A stretch of 64,000 bases of DNA from CAVSRC01 sp963798195. GTDB lineage: Bacteria; Pseudomonadota; Alphaproteobacteria; Rhizobiales; Kaistiaceae. A program made the translations under genes and the position numbers. Below are positions 1 through 8,333 of this stretch, one piece after another (within the stretch, counting starts at the first letter, position 1; every line of letters starts with the position of its first letter). The stretch is taken from the NCBI GenBank assembly GCA_963798195.1, contig CAWCSF010000007.1, positions 62,001 to 126,000 of the forward strand. Direction: 5' to 3'. A model generated the notes under the pieces. The model saw nothing but the letters and a program-made list of their open reading frames with translations. It made no database searches and was not told where the DNA came from.

Positions 1-159
1 ATAAGCGACGAGGCCTGACAGGCCGCGCTCCTTCAGAACGAACCTCGCGCGGATCAGAATGCTTCTGATGCCGAATCGTCTGATAATCGCGTGAGCGCTC
101 GCCGCGAGGCCAGCCGCAGGCCGCGGCTTGGTCGTTTTTGTGATCGGAGGTTTTGGCAC
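1..159 (-). CDS. possible N-terminal fragment of a gene cut by the left window edge
   Basis: A reading frame opens with GTG at 159 on the minus strand and stays open for 53 codons to base 1. The peptide begins MPKPPITKTTK and contains a basic stretch, RSILIRARFVLKERGLSGL (about residues 32-50), of the kind seen near the N terminus of some glycosyltransferases and methyltransferases. It runs divergently from the methyltransferase at 330, leaving a 170-bp shared upstream region. No good Shine-Dalgarno sequence precedes the GTG, and a different start or a chance frame is possible. I cannot assign a function. Confidence 0.35.
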   Translation of the reverse strand, partial: MPKPPITKTTKPRPAAGLAASAHAIIRRFGIRSILIRARFVLKERGLSGLVAY

Positions 160-329
160 GGGCACTGAAAGCGGCTACTGGTTCCACCCAACAGGACACG
201 CGTTGCAGTGTATCTGGGCCTGTGTTCAATGGATATTGACCGGATCCGCATCGCCCAGCGGTCCCGCGCGAGCAGAGGTGGCGAGCGCGTGTCGCCGGCC
301 GAATCGCAACCCGTCGGAAGGATACGGGC

Positions 330-1337
330 ATGCCTGCAGCCGACCCTCCCCGCGCCAGGCTCGCGGAAGTGTTCGAAGGTCACGATGGGCTCCTGTCCGA
401 TAAGTGGGAGCAATATCTCGGCATATACGACGCATTCCTGGCGCGCCGCGTCGCCGATGGGCAGCCGCTGAAACTTCTGGAGATCGGCGTCCAGAACGGC
501 GGCTCACTCGAAATCTGGTCGAAATACCTGCCTGCGGGGTCGACCGTCACCGGCATCGACATCGATTCCCGCTGCGCAGCGCTTCCTTACGCGCGAGACG
601 TTCGCGTCCTCATTGGAGACGCCGCCGACCCGGAAGTCTTGGAGACATTGCTTCCTGGCGAAACATTCGACGTCATCATTGACGACGGCTCGCACGTTTC
701 TCCGGAGGTGATTGCCACCTTCGAAGCTTGCGTGAAGCGCCTTCGGCCGGGAGGTCTCTACTTCGTCGAGGACTTGCACGCGAGCTACAGAGCGTCCCAC
801 GCTGGAGGTTTTCGCGACCCCGGTTCGGCGATCGAATGGTTCAAGTCACTGGCCGACGCGGTCAACTCCGACCATTTCGAGGAAGCCGATGGCAATTCGG
901 CCGTCGCGCCGCTGAAACGTTTGGGTAGGGAAATACAAAGCGTGAGCTTCTTCGATTCGGTGGTCGTTGTGACGAAATTCGCCGAAACCAAGGTCGGGCC
1001 TTTCGACCGGATGTTGACCGGGACGACTGCAACGATGTTCGGCCCCGCGATCCTTGCACGCGAACTGCCGCTTCACGAGGTTCGCTCCCTGCGCCTCGCA
1101 CCGGCGACAACCGAACGGTTCACCGCCGAACTCCTTGGCGCGCTCGCAAGCTCGCGGGAGGAGGTCGGCCGTCTGCAAAGCGTGCTCTCGGCGGAACGCG
1201 ACCGTATCAAGAGCCTCAATGGCGAGCTTCAATCGGCGCGAACCGACACCAACAGCATTCGGAGACTGTCTCAATTGCTCTATCGCGCACTGCGCAGGAA
1301 CGTCACCGCATTCCGGAGGCGTCTGTTGGGAATCTAG
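330..1337 (+). CDS. class I SAM-dependent methyltransferase with C-terminal coiled coil
   Basis: 335-residue methyltransferase, probably O-methylating a sugar or small molecule. The SAM-binding motif is LLEIGVQNGGSLEIW (about residues 49-63), followed by GIDID at the end of strand 2 and IDDGSH in the motif after strand 4; PGGLYFVEDLHASY follows. This combination (IDDGSH then VEDLHxSY) is typical of the mycinamicin/demethylmacrocin O-methyltransferase fold (Methyltransf_24-like). The last ~70 residues, after about 265, form a charged heptad-like helix (EEVGRLQSVLSAERDRI) that may mediate oligomerisation. The ATG at 330 follows a GGAAGGAT ribosome-binding sequence. It is monocistronic, between the divergent left-edge gene and the convergent aldo/keto reductase. 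The substrate is unknown; sugar modification in a surface polysaccharide is one possibility. Confidence 0.75.
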   Translation: MPAADPPRARLAEVFEGHDGLLSDKWEQYLGIYDAFLARRVADGQPLKLLEIGVQNGGSLEIWSKYLPAGSTVTGIDIDSRCAALPYARDVRVLIGDAADPEVLETLLPGETFDVIIDDGSHVSPEVIATFEACVKRLRPGGLYFVEDLHASYRASHAGGFRDPGSAIEWFKSLADAVNSDHFEEADGNSAVAPLKRLGREIQSVSFFDSVVVVTKFAETKVGPFDRMLTGTTATMFGPAILARELPLHEVRSLRLAPATTERFTAELLGALASSREEVGRLQSVLSAERDRIKSLNGELQSARTDTNSIRRLSQLLYRALRRNVTAFRRRLLGI

Positions 1338-1394
1338 GATTGCTGCGCGCGAGCGAAGTTGTCTAGACGGCTGGCGAAGCGCAAGTGTGGTCGC

Positions 1395-2234
1395 TCAGTG
1401 GCCTGATTTGTCGGAATCCGAAGCGCCGACACCACCCCGATCAAGCGCCGAGATCGCCGCCATCTCGGCGTCCGTCAGTTCGAAGTCGAATACGCCGAGG
1501 TTCAGCTTCAGCCGTTCGGGGTTCGACGACTTGGGTATGGGCAGAAGACCGTTCTGGACGTGCCATCGCAGGACGATCTGCCCCGGCGTCCTTTCAAGAC
1601 GGCTGGCCGCATCGACGATGGGAGTCTCCTTCAGCAGCTCAGCGCCTTTGCCGATCGGAGTCCAGGTCTCGGTCACGATGTTATGGGCCGCGTGGTACGC
1701 GCGTTCTTTATGTCGGCCGATGTAGGGATTTAGCTGAATTTGGTTGAGGTGCGGCGTTACGCCGGTCTCCGCAATCAGTCGCTCGATATGCGCGGGTTTG
1801 AAGTTTGACAGCCCCAGCGCACGAATCCTGCCGTCCTCGAGCAGCCTGATCATGCCTTTGTAGGCATCGACATACTTGTCTTGCGCGGGCATGGGCCAGT
1901 GAATGAGAAGCAGGTCGATATAGTCGACCTTCAGGCGGTGGGCGCTGTTTTCGAACGCCTGCTGGACGCCGTCACGGCTATGCCACTGCGCATTGAACTT
2001 GCTCGTGATGAAGATTTCCCGGCGATCTATGCCGCTCGCCTTGATGCCCTCGCCGACGCCGCTCTCATTGCGATAGTTCTCCGCGGTGTCGATCAGCCGG
2101 TAGCCCAGCGTGATTGCTGTTGCGATCGCTGCCGCCGCTTCGCGGTCGTTCATGGGCCAGGTGCCAAGACCGAGGTTCGGTATCGCAACGCCGTTGGCAA
2201 GCGTGAGATTCGGGACTGCCGGGTTGGTCGTCAT
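1395..2234 (-). CDS. aldo/keto reductase (AKR5-like)
   Basis: 279-residue NADPH-dependent reductase of carbonyl compounds, cytoplasmic. The catalytic tetrad of the family is visible: Asp49 in LIDTAENY, Tyr54, Lys79 in ITSKFN and His112 in LIHWP. The cofactor-binding C terminus carries IPKSSNPERLKLNL, the usual (P)KSS..R motif. The ATG at 2234 gives the canonical N terminus (NPAVPNLTLANGVAIPNLGLGTW); the frame stays open further upstream but that part has no family similarity. It is the last gene on the minus strand before the convergent methyltransferase and lies 242 bp downstream of the SDR gene; I see no gene in that gap. Length and motifs are fully typical; the substrate cannot be told. 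Confidence 0.85.
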   Translation of the reverse strand: MTTNPAVPNLTLANGVAIPNLGLGTWPMNDREAAAAIATAITLGYRLIDTAENYRNESGVGEGIKASGIDRREIFITSKFNAQWHSRDGVQQAFENSAHRLKVDYIDLLLIHWPMPAQDKYVDAYKGMIRLLEDGRIRALGLSNFKPAHIERLIAETGVTPHLNQIQLNPYIGRHKERAYHAAHNIVTETWTPIGKGAELLKETPIVDAASRLERTPGQIVLRWHVQNGLLPIPKSSNPERLKLNLGVFDFELTDAEMAAISALDRGGVGASDSDKSGH

Positions 2235-2476
2235 CAAGGGTCGGGTCCGCTTTCGCGTTCGTGTGAGCTGGCCAGCGAAAGCATACAGGGTTTGTCCGGC
2301 TGGCAAACCCAAGCCCTCCTTGGAATTTTTCGGGCCCACCATGAACCGCGAAAACGTGAAGACCGAACCGCTTTGTCGGCTGATCGCTCGGCTGTAGGGC
2401 GCCCGGTGGGCCGCAGGTGAAGCCCTGCGACTTGCCGGGTTCGGCTGGCGAGTGCCTGGGCCGGGGGAACGGACAC

Positions 2477-3233
2477 TTACCGGAATTCCGGCTCCCGAGC
2501 GGTTGCTTCCGTCGGCGTGTAGGGCCGCAAGAGTATCTCGTCGACGCGGACGTTTGCTGGCCGTTCGATGAGCCACAGGATGGCATCCGCAAGGTCGTCG
2601 ACCTGAAGCATCTGGTCTCGCTCCATTGGCGGCTTGCCCGAGAAAGTGTCCCAGAACGGCGTGTTGATGGGTCCGGCGCTGACCAGGCACACCCGAACGC
2701 CGGTGCCGTTGCATTCCTCAATCATGCGAGTCGGTCAGGGCGCGCACGGCGAACTTCGAAGCCGCATAGACCGAAACCTGCGGCCGGGCGATATGAGCGC
2801 CGGTCGAGCCGATGTTGACGATGGCGCCGCGCTGGCGCGATTTCATGCCGGGCAGCGCGCGGTGGCAGGTGAGGAACGTTCCGCGGAGGTTGGTCGCAAT
2901 CATGCGGTCCCAGGCGTCAGGATCGATGTGCTCGACATCGCTGCGCGCCGTCTGGCTGACGCCGGCGACATTGACGACGATGCCGATGGGGCCGAGTTCC
3001 GCCTCGAAGGTCGTGAACGCCTTGTCGACATAGTCGGCGTCGGAGATATCGCCGGCGGCGAAGGCCGCCTTGACGCCCGCGGTACGGCAGCTTTCCGCCG
3101 CCTGCTCCAGCCGCGCGCCATCGCGGCCGAGGAGGCCGACATTGGCGCCCTTTTCGGCCAGTCGCTCGGCGACGCGCCGGCCGAAGTCGCTGCTCGCACC
3201 GGTGACGACGGCAGTCATGCCCTTGATTTTCAT
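2477..3233 (-). CDS. short-chain dehydrogenase/reductase (SDR), interrupted by a +1 frameshift
   Basis: Classical NAD(P)-dependent SDR oxidoreductase. The first frame (from ATG 3233) has the Rossmann motif TGASSDFG at residues 11-18, NVAG at 88-91, helix-E Asn115, and the catalytic Ser143, Tyr156 and Lys160 (YAASK). It reaches a stop just after the catalytic lysine. The rest of the protein (MIEECNGTGVRVC ... PINTPFW) continues in another frame to 2477. Dropping the G at 2726 joins the two and aligns residue for residue with normal SDRs, giving 251 residues. It is either a pseudogene or, more likely given 17 similar events in the window, a sequence error. It is the distal gene of the minus-strand run that starts at the enolase-family gene, so it may oxidise an intermediate of that sugar-acid pathway. 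Confidence 0.8.
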
Positions 3234-3268
3234 GTATCGATTCTCTGCGCGGTTTCAGGTGGCAACGA

Positions 3269-3655
3269 CTACCAGAGGATGCGGCCGCCGGTGCGGCGGA
3301 CGAAGCCGAGCGGGCCAAGGCGGCCGATCTCGTCCTCCTCGCATTCCACGTGAATCTTGTTCACGGTCGGATAGCGCTCCTTGAGGACCTTGAGGACCTC
3401 CAGAAGCACCTCGTGCTTGAGGTCGCCGGATGGATGCGGCAGCGCCGCGCGATCAACGACGAGCGCATGATAGAGGCCATCCCAAATCACGTTGGCGAAG
3501 GCGACGAGCTTGCCGTCCTCCCGCGCCGAGACCCAGAAGAGACAGTTCTCGAGGATCGTGTGAAACGGCACCTTGTTCTCGCGCTTGTAAACGGCGGAGA
3601 ACATCACCTGCAAATCCTCGTCCGGCAGCGGCGCCGAAACCGACCATTCGATCAT
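3269..3655 (-). CDS. small GNAT-like acetyltransferase domain protein
   Basis: 128 residues starting at ATG 3655, preceded by a strong GGAGGAG site. The central part (FWVSAREDGKLVAFANVIWDGLYHALVVDRAALPH) resembles strands 2-4 of a GNAT fold, and the LLEVLKVLKERYP helix plus the ending LGPLGFVRRTGGRILW resembles the usual C-terminal GNAT motif. The pyrophosphate-binding R/QxxGxG/A loop is not clear (HPSGDLKHEVL takes its place), so catalytic activity is uncertain. It lies 26 bp after the ABC permease gene and 35 bp before the SDR gene, so it is in the same transcription unit. Function unknown; acetylation of a small molecule of the pathway is inference only. Confidence 0.6.
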   Translation of the reverse strand: MIEWSVSAPLPDEDLQVMFSAVYKRENKVPFHTILENCLFWVSAREDGKLVAFANVIWDGLYHALVVDRAALPHPSGDLKHEVLLEVLKVLKERYPTVNKIHVECEEDEIGRLGPLGFVRRTGGRILW

Positions 3656-3681
3656 TCAGTCTCCTCCGATTGATGCCGGCG

Positions 3682-4506
3682 TCAGCCTTTGATGCCGGCG
3701 GCGAAACCCTGCATGATCTTGTTCTGCAGGAAGAAATAGGCGGCCATGACCGGCACCATGCTGAGCACGAGGCCCGCGAAGATCGTCGGCCAGTCCGAGG
3801 CGTACTCGCCGACGAAACTGTAGACCGCGACGGGCAGGGTCAGGTTGCGGCTGCCGCTGAGGTAGAGCAGCGGCGTCATCAGGTCGTTCCAGATGAAGAT
3901 CGTGTTGAGGATGATGACGGTGCCGGTGATCGGCCCGAGCAGCGGGAAGAGCACGTGCACGAATATCTGCAGTCGGCCGGCTCCGTCGATGCTCGCCGCG
4001 TCGTCGTAGTCGGTCGGCACGATGCGCAGGAACGAGGTGAACAGGAAGATCGTGAAGGGCAGGTGGTGCCCCGCGTAGAAGATGATGAGCGCGATCGGCG
4101 CGCGCCCGCCGAGCAGCCCCACATGGCTGAACATCTGGTAGAGCGGCACGAAGATCATCTGGTAGGGCAGCAGCAGGCCGGCCATGAACAGCATGTAGGT
4201 CCAGCGCGAAAAGCCGGAGGTCATGCGCGCCAGCGGATAGCTCGCCAGCGAGCCCATGATGACGAGCAGGATCACGCTGATGGCGACCACGTAGACCGTG
4301 GTGAACATCGCCCAGTCGATCCGTCCGGCATCCCAGGCGGTGACGAAGTTCTGCAGCGTCGGACTCTGGGTCGGAAGCAGCGGCGAGGAGTTGTCCTCCG
4401 GTCCACGGATCGAGAGATTGAGCAGGATGTAGACCGGGATGAGGAACACGACCGCTGCTGCGATCATCACCAGCTCGAGAATTCCCGTGCGAAGAGTGTA
4501 TCGCAT
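3682..4506 (-). CDS. carbohydrate ABC transporter permease (MalG/UgpE type)
   Basis: 274-residue inner-membrane permease with about six transmembrane helices. The EAA loop that docks the ATPase is visible as DYDDAASIDGAGRLQIFVHVLFPLLGP (about residues 185-211), the hallmark of the CUT1 family. The N-terminal helix is LVMIAAAVVFLIPVYILL, and the C terminus FLQNKIMQGFAAGIKG is typical of MalG proteins. Its start lies 5 bp after the stop of the MalF-type partner. The operon also holds a solute-binding protein but no ATP-binding subunit, so the pair must share an MsmK/UgpC-like ATPase encoded elsewhere. The substrate is probably a sugar or sugar acid, given the adjacent enolase-superfamily dehydratase. 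Confidence 0.88.
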   Translation of the reverse strand: MRYTLRTGILELVMIAAAVVFLIPVYILLNLSIRGPEDNSSPLLPTQSPTLQNFVTAWDAGRIDWAMFTTVYVVAISVILLVIMGSLASYPLARMTSGFSRWTYMLFMAGLLLPYQMIFVPLYQMFSHVGLLGGRAPIALIIFYAGHHLPFTIFLFTSFLRIVPTDYDDAASIDGAGRLQIFVHVLFPLLGPITGTVIILNTIFIWNDLMTPLLYLSGSRNLTLPVAVYSFVGEYASDWPTIFAGLVLSMVPVMAAYFFLQNKIMQGFAAGIKG

Positions 4507-4511
4507 GGCCG

Positions 4512-5435
4512 CTACCGTCGCTTTGCGGCGGTCGCGCGGAACTGCAGGTAGGCGACCGGCAGCGTGATGATCGTCAGCACCAGGGCAATGGCGTTGCTGT
4601 AGCCGACCTTGTTGAAGGCGAAGGCATTCTCGAAGATCAGCGTCGACAGTGTCGCGGTCGCGAAGCCGGGCCCGCCCTGCGTCATCACCCAGACAAGGTC
4701 GAACATCTTCAACCCGTGGATCAGGCTGAGGATGACGTTGACCAGCAGCACCGGCGCCAGCATCGGCAGCTGGATCATGATGAGCTTCTGGAGCGGCGAC
4801 GTCCCGTCGATCTCGGCGGCCTCGAGGATGTCCGGCGCGATGCCCTGCAGGCCGGCGAGGAAGATCACCATCGAATAGCCCGCGAACTGCCAGATGGAGA
4901 CACCGATGATGCTCCACAGTGCGATGCTGCTGTCGCCGAGCCAGTCCGGCGATGACAGGCCGGCGGATTCCACGATCGTGGAAAGTACGCCGAAGGGCGC
5001 ATAGAGGTACTGCCACAGGAAGGCGACGACCACCGGCATGACGATCGCCGGGGCGAAGAAGACCGCGCTCAGGATCTTGCGGCTCTTGATGCGGCTGTTG
5101 ACGCCCAGCGCCAGCAGCAGGCCGAGAACATTCTGCAGCACGGTGATGCTGAAGGCGATGGTCAGCGTATTGATGAGGCCGGTGACCACGGCGCGGTCGG
5201 TGAGCATCGCCCGGAAATTGTCGAGGCCGATGAATTCGATGTCGGTCGAGAAGCCATCCCAGCGGTTGAAGGCCTGGATACCGCCGGAGATGGCGGGCAC
5301 GAGCGTGACCGCGACGTAGAAAACCAGCCCCGGCACGATGAACCACCAGATGCTGGCGATTTCCCTGAGGCCCGCCCTCTGGCCAGCGTGCACGTTGCGG
5401 TCGTCCCGGCTTACGGCGGGCGCGGTGTCACTCAT
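4512..5435 (-). CDS. carbohydrate ABC transporter permease (MalF/UgpA type)
   Basis: 307 residues; partner of the MalG-type permease downstream. It has a cytoplasmic basic N terminus (about 30 residues), then IWWFIVPGLVFYVAVTLVPAI as the first membrane helix and five more. The EAA motif is EAAEIDGTSPLQKLIMIQLPMLAPV (about residues 206-230), normal for CUT1 permeases. ATG 5435 is 116 bp downstream of the solute-binding-protein stop. Gene order SBP-MalF-MalG is standard. There is no ATPase gene in this operon. Confidence 0.88.
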   Translation of the reverse strand: MSDTAPAVSRDDRNVHAGQRAGLREIASIWWFIVPGLVFYVAVTLVPAISGGIQAFNRWDGFSTDIEFIGLDNFRAMLTDRAVVTGLINTLTIAFSITVLQNVLGLLLALGVNSRIKSRKILSAVFFAPAIVMPVVVAFLWQYLYAPFGVLSTIVESAGLSSPDWLGDSSIALWSIIGVSIWQFAGYSMVIFLAGLQGIAPDILEAAEIDGTSPLQKLIMIQLPMLAPVLLVNVILSLIHGLKMFDLVWVMTQGGPGFATATLSTLIFENAFAFNKVGYSNAIALVLTIITLPVAYLQFRATAAKRR

Positions 5436-5551
5436 CGTCGCGGTCGTCTTCCATTCATGGGCGTCATGGCCCGAATCGAGAAACCGGTCCGCGCCAGCGC
5501 GGCGCGGACCGGGTCGTCAGACGGGATGGGAGGCTCCCGCCCACGGCATCC

Positions 5552-6799
5552 CTATGGCTGCGCGTCCCACGCCTTGTCCATCGCGTCGGCGACGTCCTTC
5601 GGCGTGGCTTCGCCGCCCAGCATCATCTGCGTCACCTTGCGCTGCTCGGGCACGATGGTCGGGTTCGGCCAGAGCTGGTTGGTCAGCGGCGCGGTCTTGC
5701 CGTCGGCGATGGCCTGCACGACGAACGCGGTCGCGGCGTCGCTCGGCTTGTAGATGTCGTTGGGCGTCGCCGGCACCTGGCTGGTGGCGACGGCGTAGGC
5801 GGCGTTGTTCTCCGGCTCCATGACGAAGGCGAGGAACTTCTTCGCCTCTTCCGGATGGGCCGTGGCGGAGTTGACCGAAAGGCCCGAGCCGACACCGACG
5901 CAGAGCAGCGTCTCGGCCGGATCGTTGGTCGCCGGGAAGGCCGTGAACACCAGCGTGTCCTTCGTCTTCTCCTGGATGATGTGGAAGGCCGTGGTCGGCC
6001 CGAAGAAGCCGAGCGCCTTGCCGGAAGCGAGCAGCGAGCGCGCGATGTCTTCGCTGGTGCCGAGCGGCTTGGAGAAGCAGTCGTTGTCGGACATCTCCTT
6101 GAACTTCTCGAAGACCGTCAGCCAGCCCGAGGTGGCGAAGGTGCTCTCGCGTGCAGCGCGCTTCGCCGTCCACGAGAGGTCACGGTCGATTACGGTCGCG
6201 CCCATCGCCATCGCCGGCATCTGGTTCTGCGAGCCGGTCTGCGCGCCGAGAGCGTAGGGGATCATGCCCTTGCCGCTCGCCGCCTTGCAGAAGGCCAGAA
6301 CCTCGTCCCAGCTGTTGGGGATCGACAGGCCCGCCGCTTCCACGGCGTTCTTGTTGTAGGTCGTCGAGAAGCCGAGCTTCACCAGCGGCGCGAAGTAGAT
6401 CTTGCCCTCGTAGCCCGAGAGCTGGCGCAGCGTGCCGTCGAGCCCCTTGGCCCACGGCTCATCGGAAAGGTCGAGGGCGAAGCCGTTCTTGGCGAGAACG
6501 CCGGCCGCCTGGGTGCTGTAGATGCCCGGCCAGTCGACGTAGATGTCGGCGCCGTTGCCGGCGGCGAGCTGGCTCGGCAGCAGCACGTTCATGTTGGCGT
6601 CGGGCGCCGTCGACATCTCGATGGTGATGCCCGGGTTTGCGCTCTGGAACTTGTCGATCGCCGTCTTCAGCGCCGGCGCGGCGGTTGCCGACGAGAGCAG
6701 GGTGAGCGTGACGTCGGCGGCTGCGGCGGGGACCGCCGAGGCCATCGACGCGACGAGCGCGATGGCGCCCGCGGTCGCGGTAAGCTTCATGTGTTTCAT
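5552..6799 (-). CDS. carbohydrate ABC transporter substrate-binding protein (family 1)
   Basis: 415-residue periplasmic binding protein. The Sec signal peptide is MKHMKLTATAGAIALVASM followed by a cleavage region VPAAAAD near residue 29. The mature part has the family-1 pattern: ALKTAIDKFQSANPGITIEM at the start, LWPNPTIVPEQRKVTQMMLGGEATPKDVADAMDKAW at the end. Start 6799 is chosen over the ATG at 6790 because GGAGGAAAC lies directly upstream. It sits 44 bp after the enolase-family gene and before the two permease genes. A carbohydrate or sugar-acid ligand is inferred from the neighbours. Confidence 0.88.
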   Translation of the reverse strand: MKHMKLTATAGAIALVASMASAVPAAAADVTLTLLSSATAAPALKTAIDKFQSANPGITIEMSTAPDANMNVLLPSQLAAGNGADIYVDWPGIYSTQAAGVLAKNGFALDLSDEPWAKGLDGTLRQLSGYEGKIYFAPLVKLGFSTTYNKNAVEAAGLSIPNSWDEVLAFCKAASGKGMIPYALGAQTGSQNQMPAMAMGATVIDRDLSWTAKRAARESTFATSGWLTVFEKFKEMSDNDCFSKPLGTSEDIARSLLASGKALGFFGPTTAFHIIQEKTKDTLVFTAFPATNDPAETLLCVGVGSGLSVNSATAHPEEAKKFLAFVMEPENNAAYAVATSQVPATPNDIYKPSDAATAFVVQAIADGKTAPLTNQLWPNPTIVPEQRKVTQMMLGGEATPKDVADAMDKAWDAQP

Positions 6800-6843
6800 C
6801 GTTTCCTCCAACGTTCGCGTGAAGAATTTCACGGTAGGCACTT

Positions 6844-8118
6844 CTAGTGCGATGCCCTCGGGCTCGTTTTGGACGCCGCGCTGCCGCGGTTTGCGCCAAC
6901 CGACGCATCGTCCGGAGCTGGCAGGGAGCCCGCCCCGGCGATGACACGCGACACCTGGTAGTTGCGGCGCGGGAATTCCTCCCAGTACTGACGCAGCCGA
7001 TGGGGCGGATAGGCGCGGTATGGGCTCCGGCGCAGGCGATCCACGTCGATGTCGATGCCGAGGCCGGGGGCTGTCGGCAGTTCCGCCCAGCCCGCTTCCA
7101 CCTTGATCGACGAAGTCGCGATTCCGTCGCAAACGCTGATGCGGTTCACGAAGCACTCGAGGATCAGGAAGTTCGGGATGACTGCGCAGACGTGCAGCGC
7201 GCCAGCGAGACCGGGCAGCGTGCTGTTGTTGTTGTGCGGCGAAATGGCGACGGCGTGCGGCTGCGCCAGGATGGCGATGTCCATCAGGCCCGAGATGCCG
7301 CCGACCGCGCAGATGTCCGGATTGAGGATGTCCGCGGCGCGCTTGGTGAGGACCTCGGTGAAGTCTTCTTTTGTGTAGATCGTCTCGCCGGTGACGACCG
7401 GCATCGAGACGTTTCGGCGCACCTCTGCGACCAGGTCGATGTTATCGGAGAGACAGGGCTCCTCGAAATAGCGGATGTCGAATTCCTCCATCCTGCGCGC
7501 CAGCCGGATGGCGTAGGAAGGCGCCAGCCGTCGGTGGAATTCGATGAGAATTTCCATCTCCGGTCCCAGCGCCTCGCGCATGCGGCGGACATAGTCGATG
7601 GCGAAATCCTCATCCTCGCGATGAATGAAGTTCCGCCAGGGCTCGGGCAGGGGATCGAACTTGAGCGCGGTATAGCCGAGTGCCTTCACCTGCAATGCGC
7701 GCTCGATGTTGAGATCGACCGAGCCTGGCTCGTCGGCCCAGCCATTTGCGTAGACGCGCACGCGCTCGCGCGATGCTCCGCCGAGGAGATTGTAGACCGG
7801 CTGTCCGGCTGCCTTGCCGACGATGTCCCACAACGCGATTTCGATTGCGCTCCACGCGGAGAGAAAGCCGATGGAGGAGCGGCGGATGACGAAATCGTCG
7901 AACAGCACCTGGCCGGTGTGGCGGATGTTGAATGGGCTCCGCCCGATCAGGTGCGGGATCATCGCCTTGAGATATTCGTCGACCGCCTTCTCCTTCTCGA
8001 CTGTGACGTAGGCCTCGCCCCAGCCGTGGATGCCCGAATCCGTTTCGATCCGGCAAAAGAGCAGGTTCCGGGTAGTGCCCGGATCGAACAGGAAGGTCTC
8101 GATATGTTCGATCTTCAT
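6844..8118 (-). CDS. mandelate racemase/muconate lactonizing enzyme family protein (sugar-acid dehydratase-like)
   Basis: 424-residue member of the enolase superfamily, MR subgroup, probably dehydrating an aldonic acid. The N-terminal capping domain has the typical IETDSGIHGWGEA. The barrel shows YTALKFDPL (in place of KxK), the first metal ligand region EILIEFHRR, the second YFEEP, the third VVTGE, and ISPHNNNST with the catalytic His; this set is close to galactonate/gluconate dehydratases. ATG 8118 is used; a GTG at 8130 is an alternative. GGAG lies about 11 nt upstream of 8118. It is the first gene of the minus-strand operon (this gene, SBP, MalF, MalG, GNAT-like, SDR) and is divergent from a LysR regulator, which probably controls it. 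Confidence 0.85.
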   Translation of the reverse strand: MKIEHIETFLFDPGTTRNLLFCRIETDSGIHGWGEAYVTVEKEKAVDEYLKAMIPHLIGRSPFNIRHTGQVLFDDFVIRRSSIGFLSAWSAIEIALWDIVGKAAGQPVYNLLGGASRERVRVYANGWADEPGSVDLNIERALQVKALGYTALKFDPLPEPWRNFIHREDEDFAIDYVRRMREALGPEMEILIEFHRRLAPSYAIRLARRMEEFDIRYFEEPCLSDNIDLVAEVRRNVSMPVVTGETIYTKEDFTEVLTKRAADILNPDICAVGGISGLMDIAILAQPHAVAISPHNNNSTLPGLAGALHVCAVIPNFLILECFVNRISVCDGIATSSIKVEAGWAELPTAPGLGIDIDVDRLRRSPYRAYPPHRLRQYWEEFPRRNYQVSRVIAGAGSLPAPDDASVGANRGSAASKTSPRASH

Positions 8119-8272
8119 GGGGGCAGGCACTCCATTCTTGCGGTCCGCTGAACCGTCAAATGCTCAGGAGCACCAGGCCCTCGCACTGCGGCGCGGGCCT
8201 TCTTTTGGCTCCTCCCATTCCGGCTGATCTTGTTGTTGATGTTGACGCGCCGGCCGACTGAGCGGGATAATC

Positions 8273-8306
8273 CGCAAGTTTCCTCAGATAAACCAACAAA
8301 CTTGCG
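8273..8306. promoter_or_regulatory. long inverted repeat in divergent LysR/dehydratase promoter
   Basis: Perfect 9-bp arms CGCAAGTTT (8273-8281) and AAACTTGCG (8298-8306) separated by 16 bp. They lie 155-190 bp upstream of the dehydratase operon and 28 bp upstream of the LysR start. Spacing and position fit a LysR-type recognition site shared by the two divergent units. Binding is inferred, not shown. Confidence 0.55.
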
Positions 8307-8316
8307 TCATAGCTCA

Positions 8317-8331
8317 ATTCCTGATTGGAAT
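8317..8331. promoter_or_regulatory. ATTCC-N5-GGAAT inverted repeat before the LysR start
   Basis: Perfect 5-bp arms with a 5-bp spacer, ATTCCTGATTGGAAT, which also fits the T-N11-A LysR consensus. It abuts the start codon of the LysR gene, a position suited to autorepression. Confidence 0.45.
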
Positions 8332-8333
8332 AG

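Noticed and set aside
54..507. Several overlapping open frames on both strands at the left end
   Set aside because: They overlap the methyltransferase or each other, have no family similarity or ribosome-binding site, and are typical of high-GC shadow frames.
3430..4551. Long plus-strand open frame opposite the MalG permease
   Set aside because: Composition is very rich in R, H, D, E and Q, an antisense image of a real permease gene; no start site or domain.
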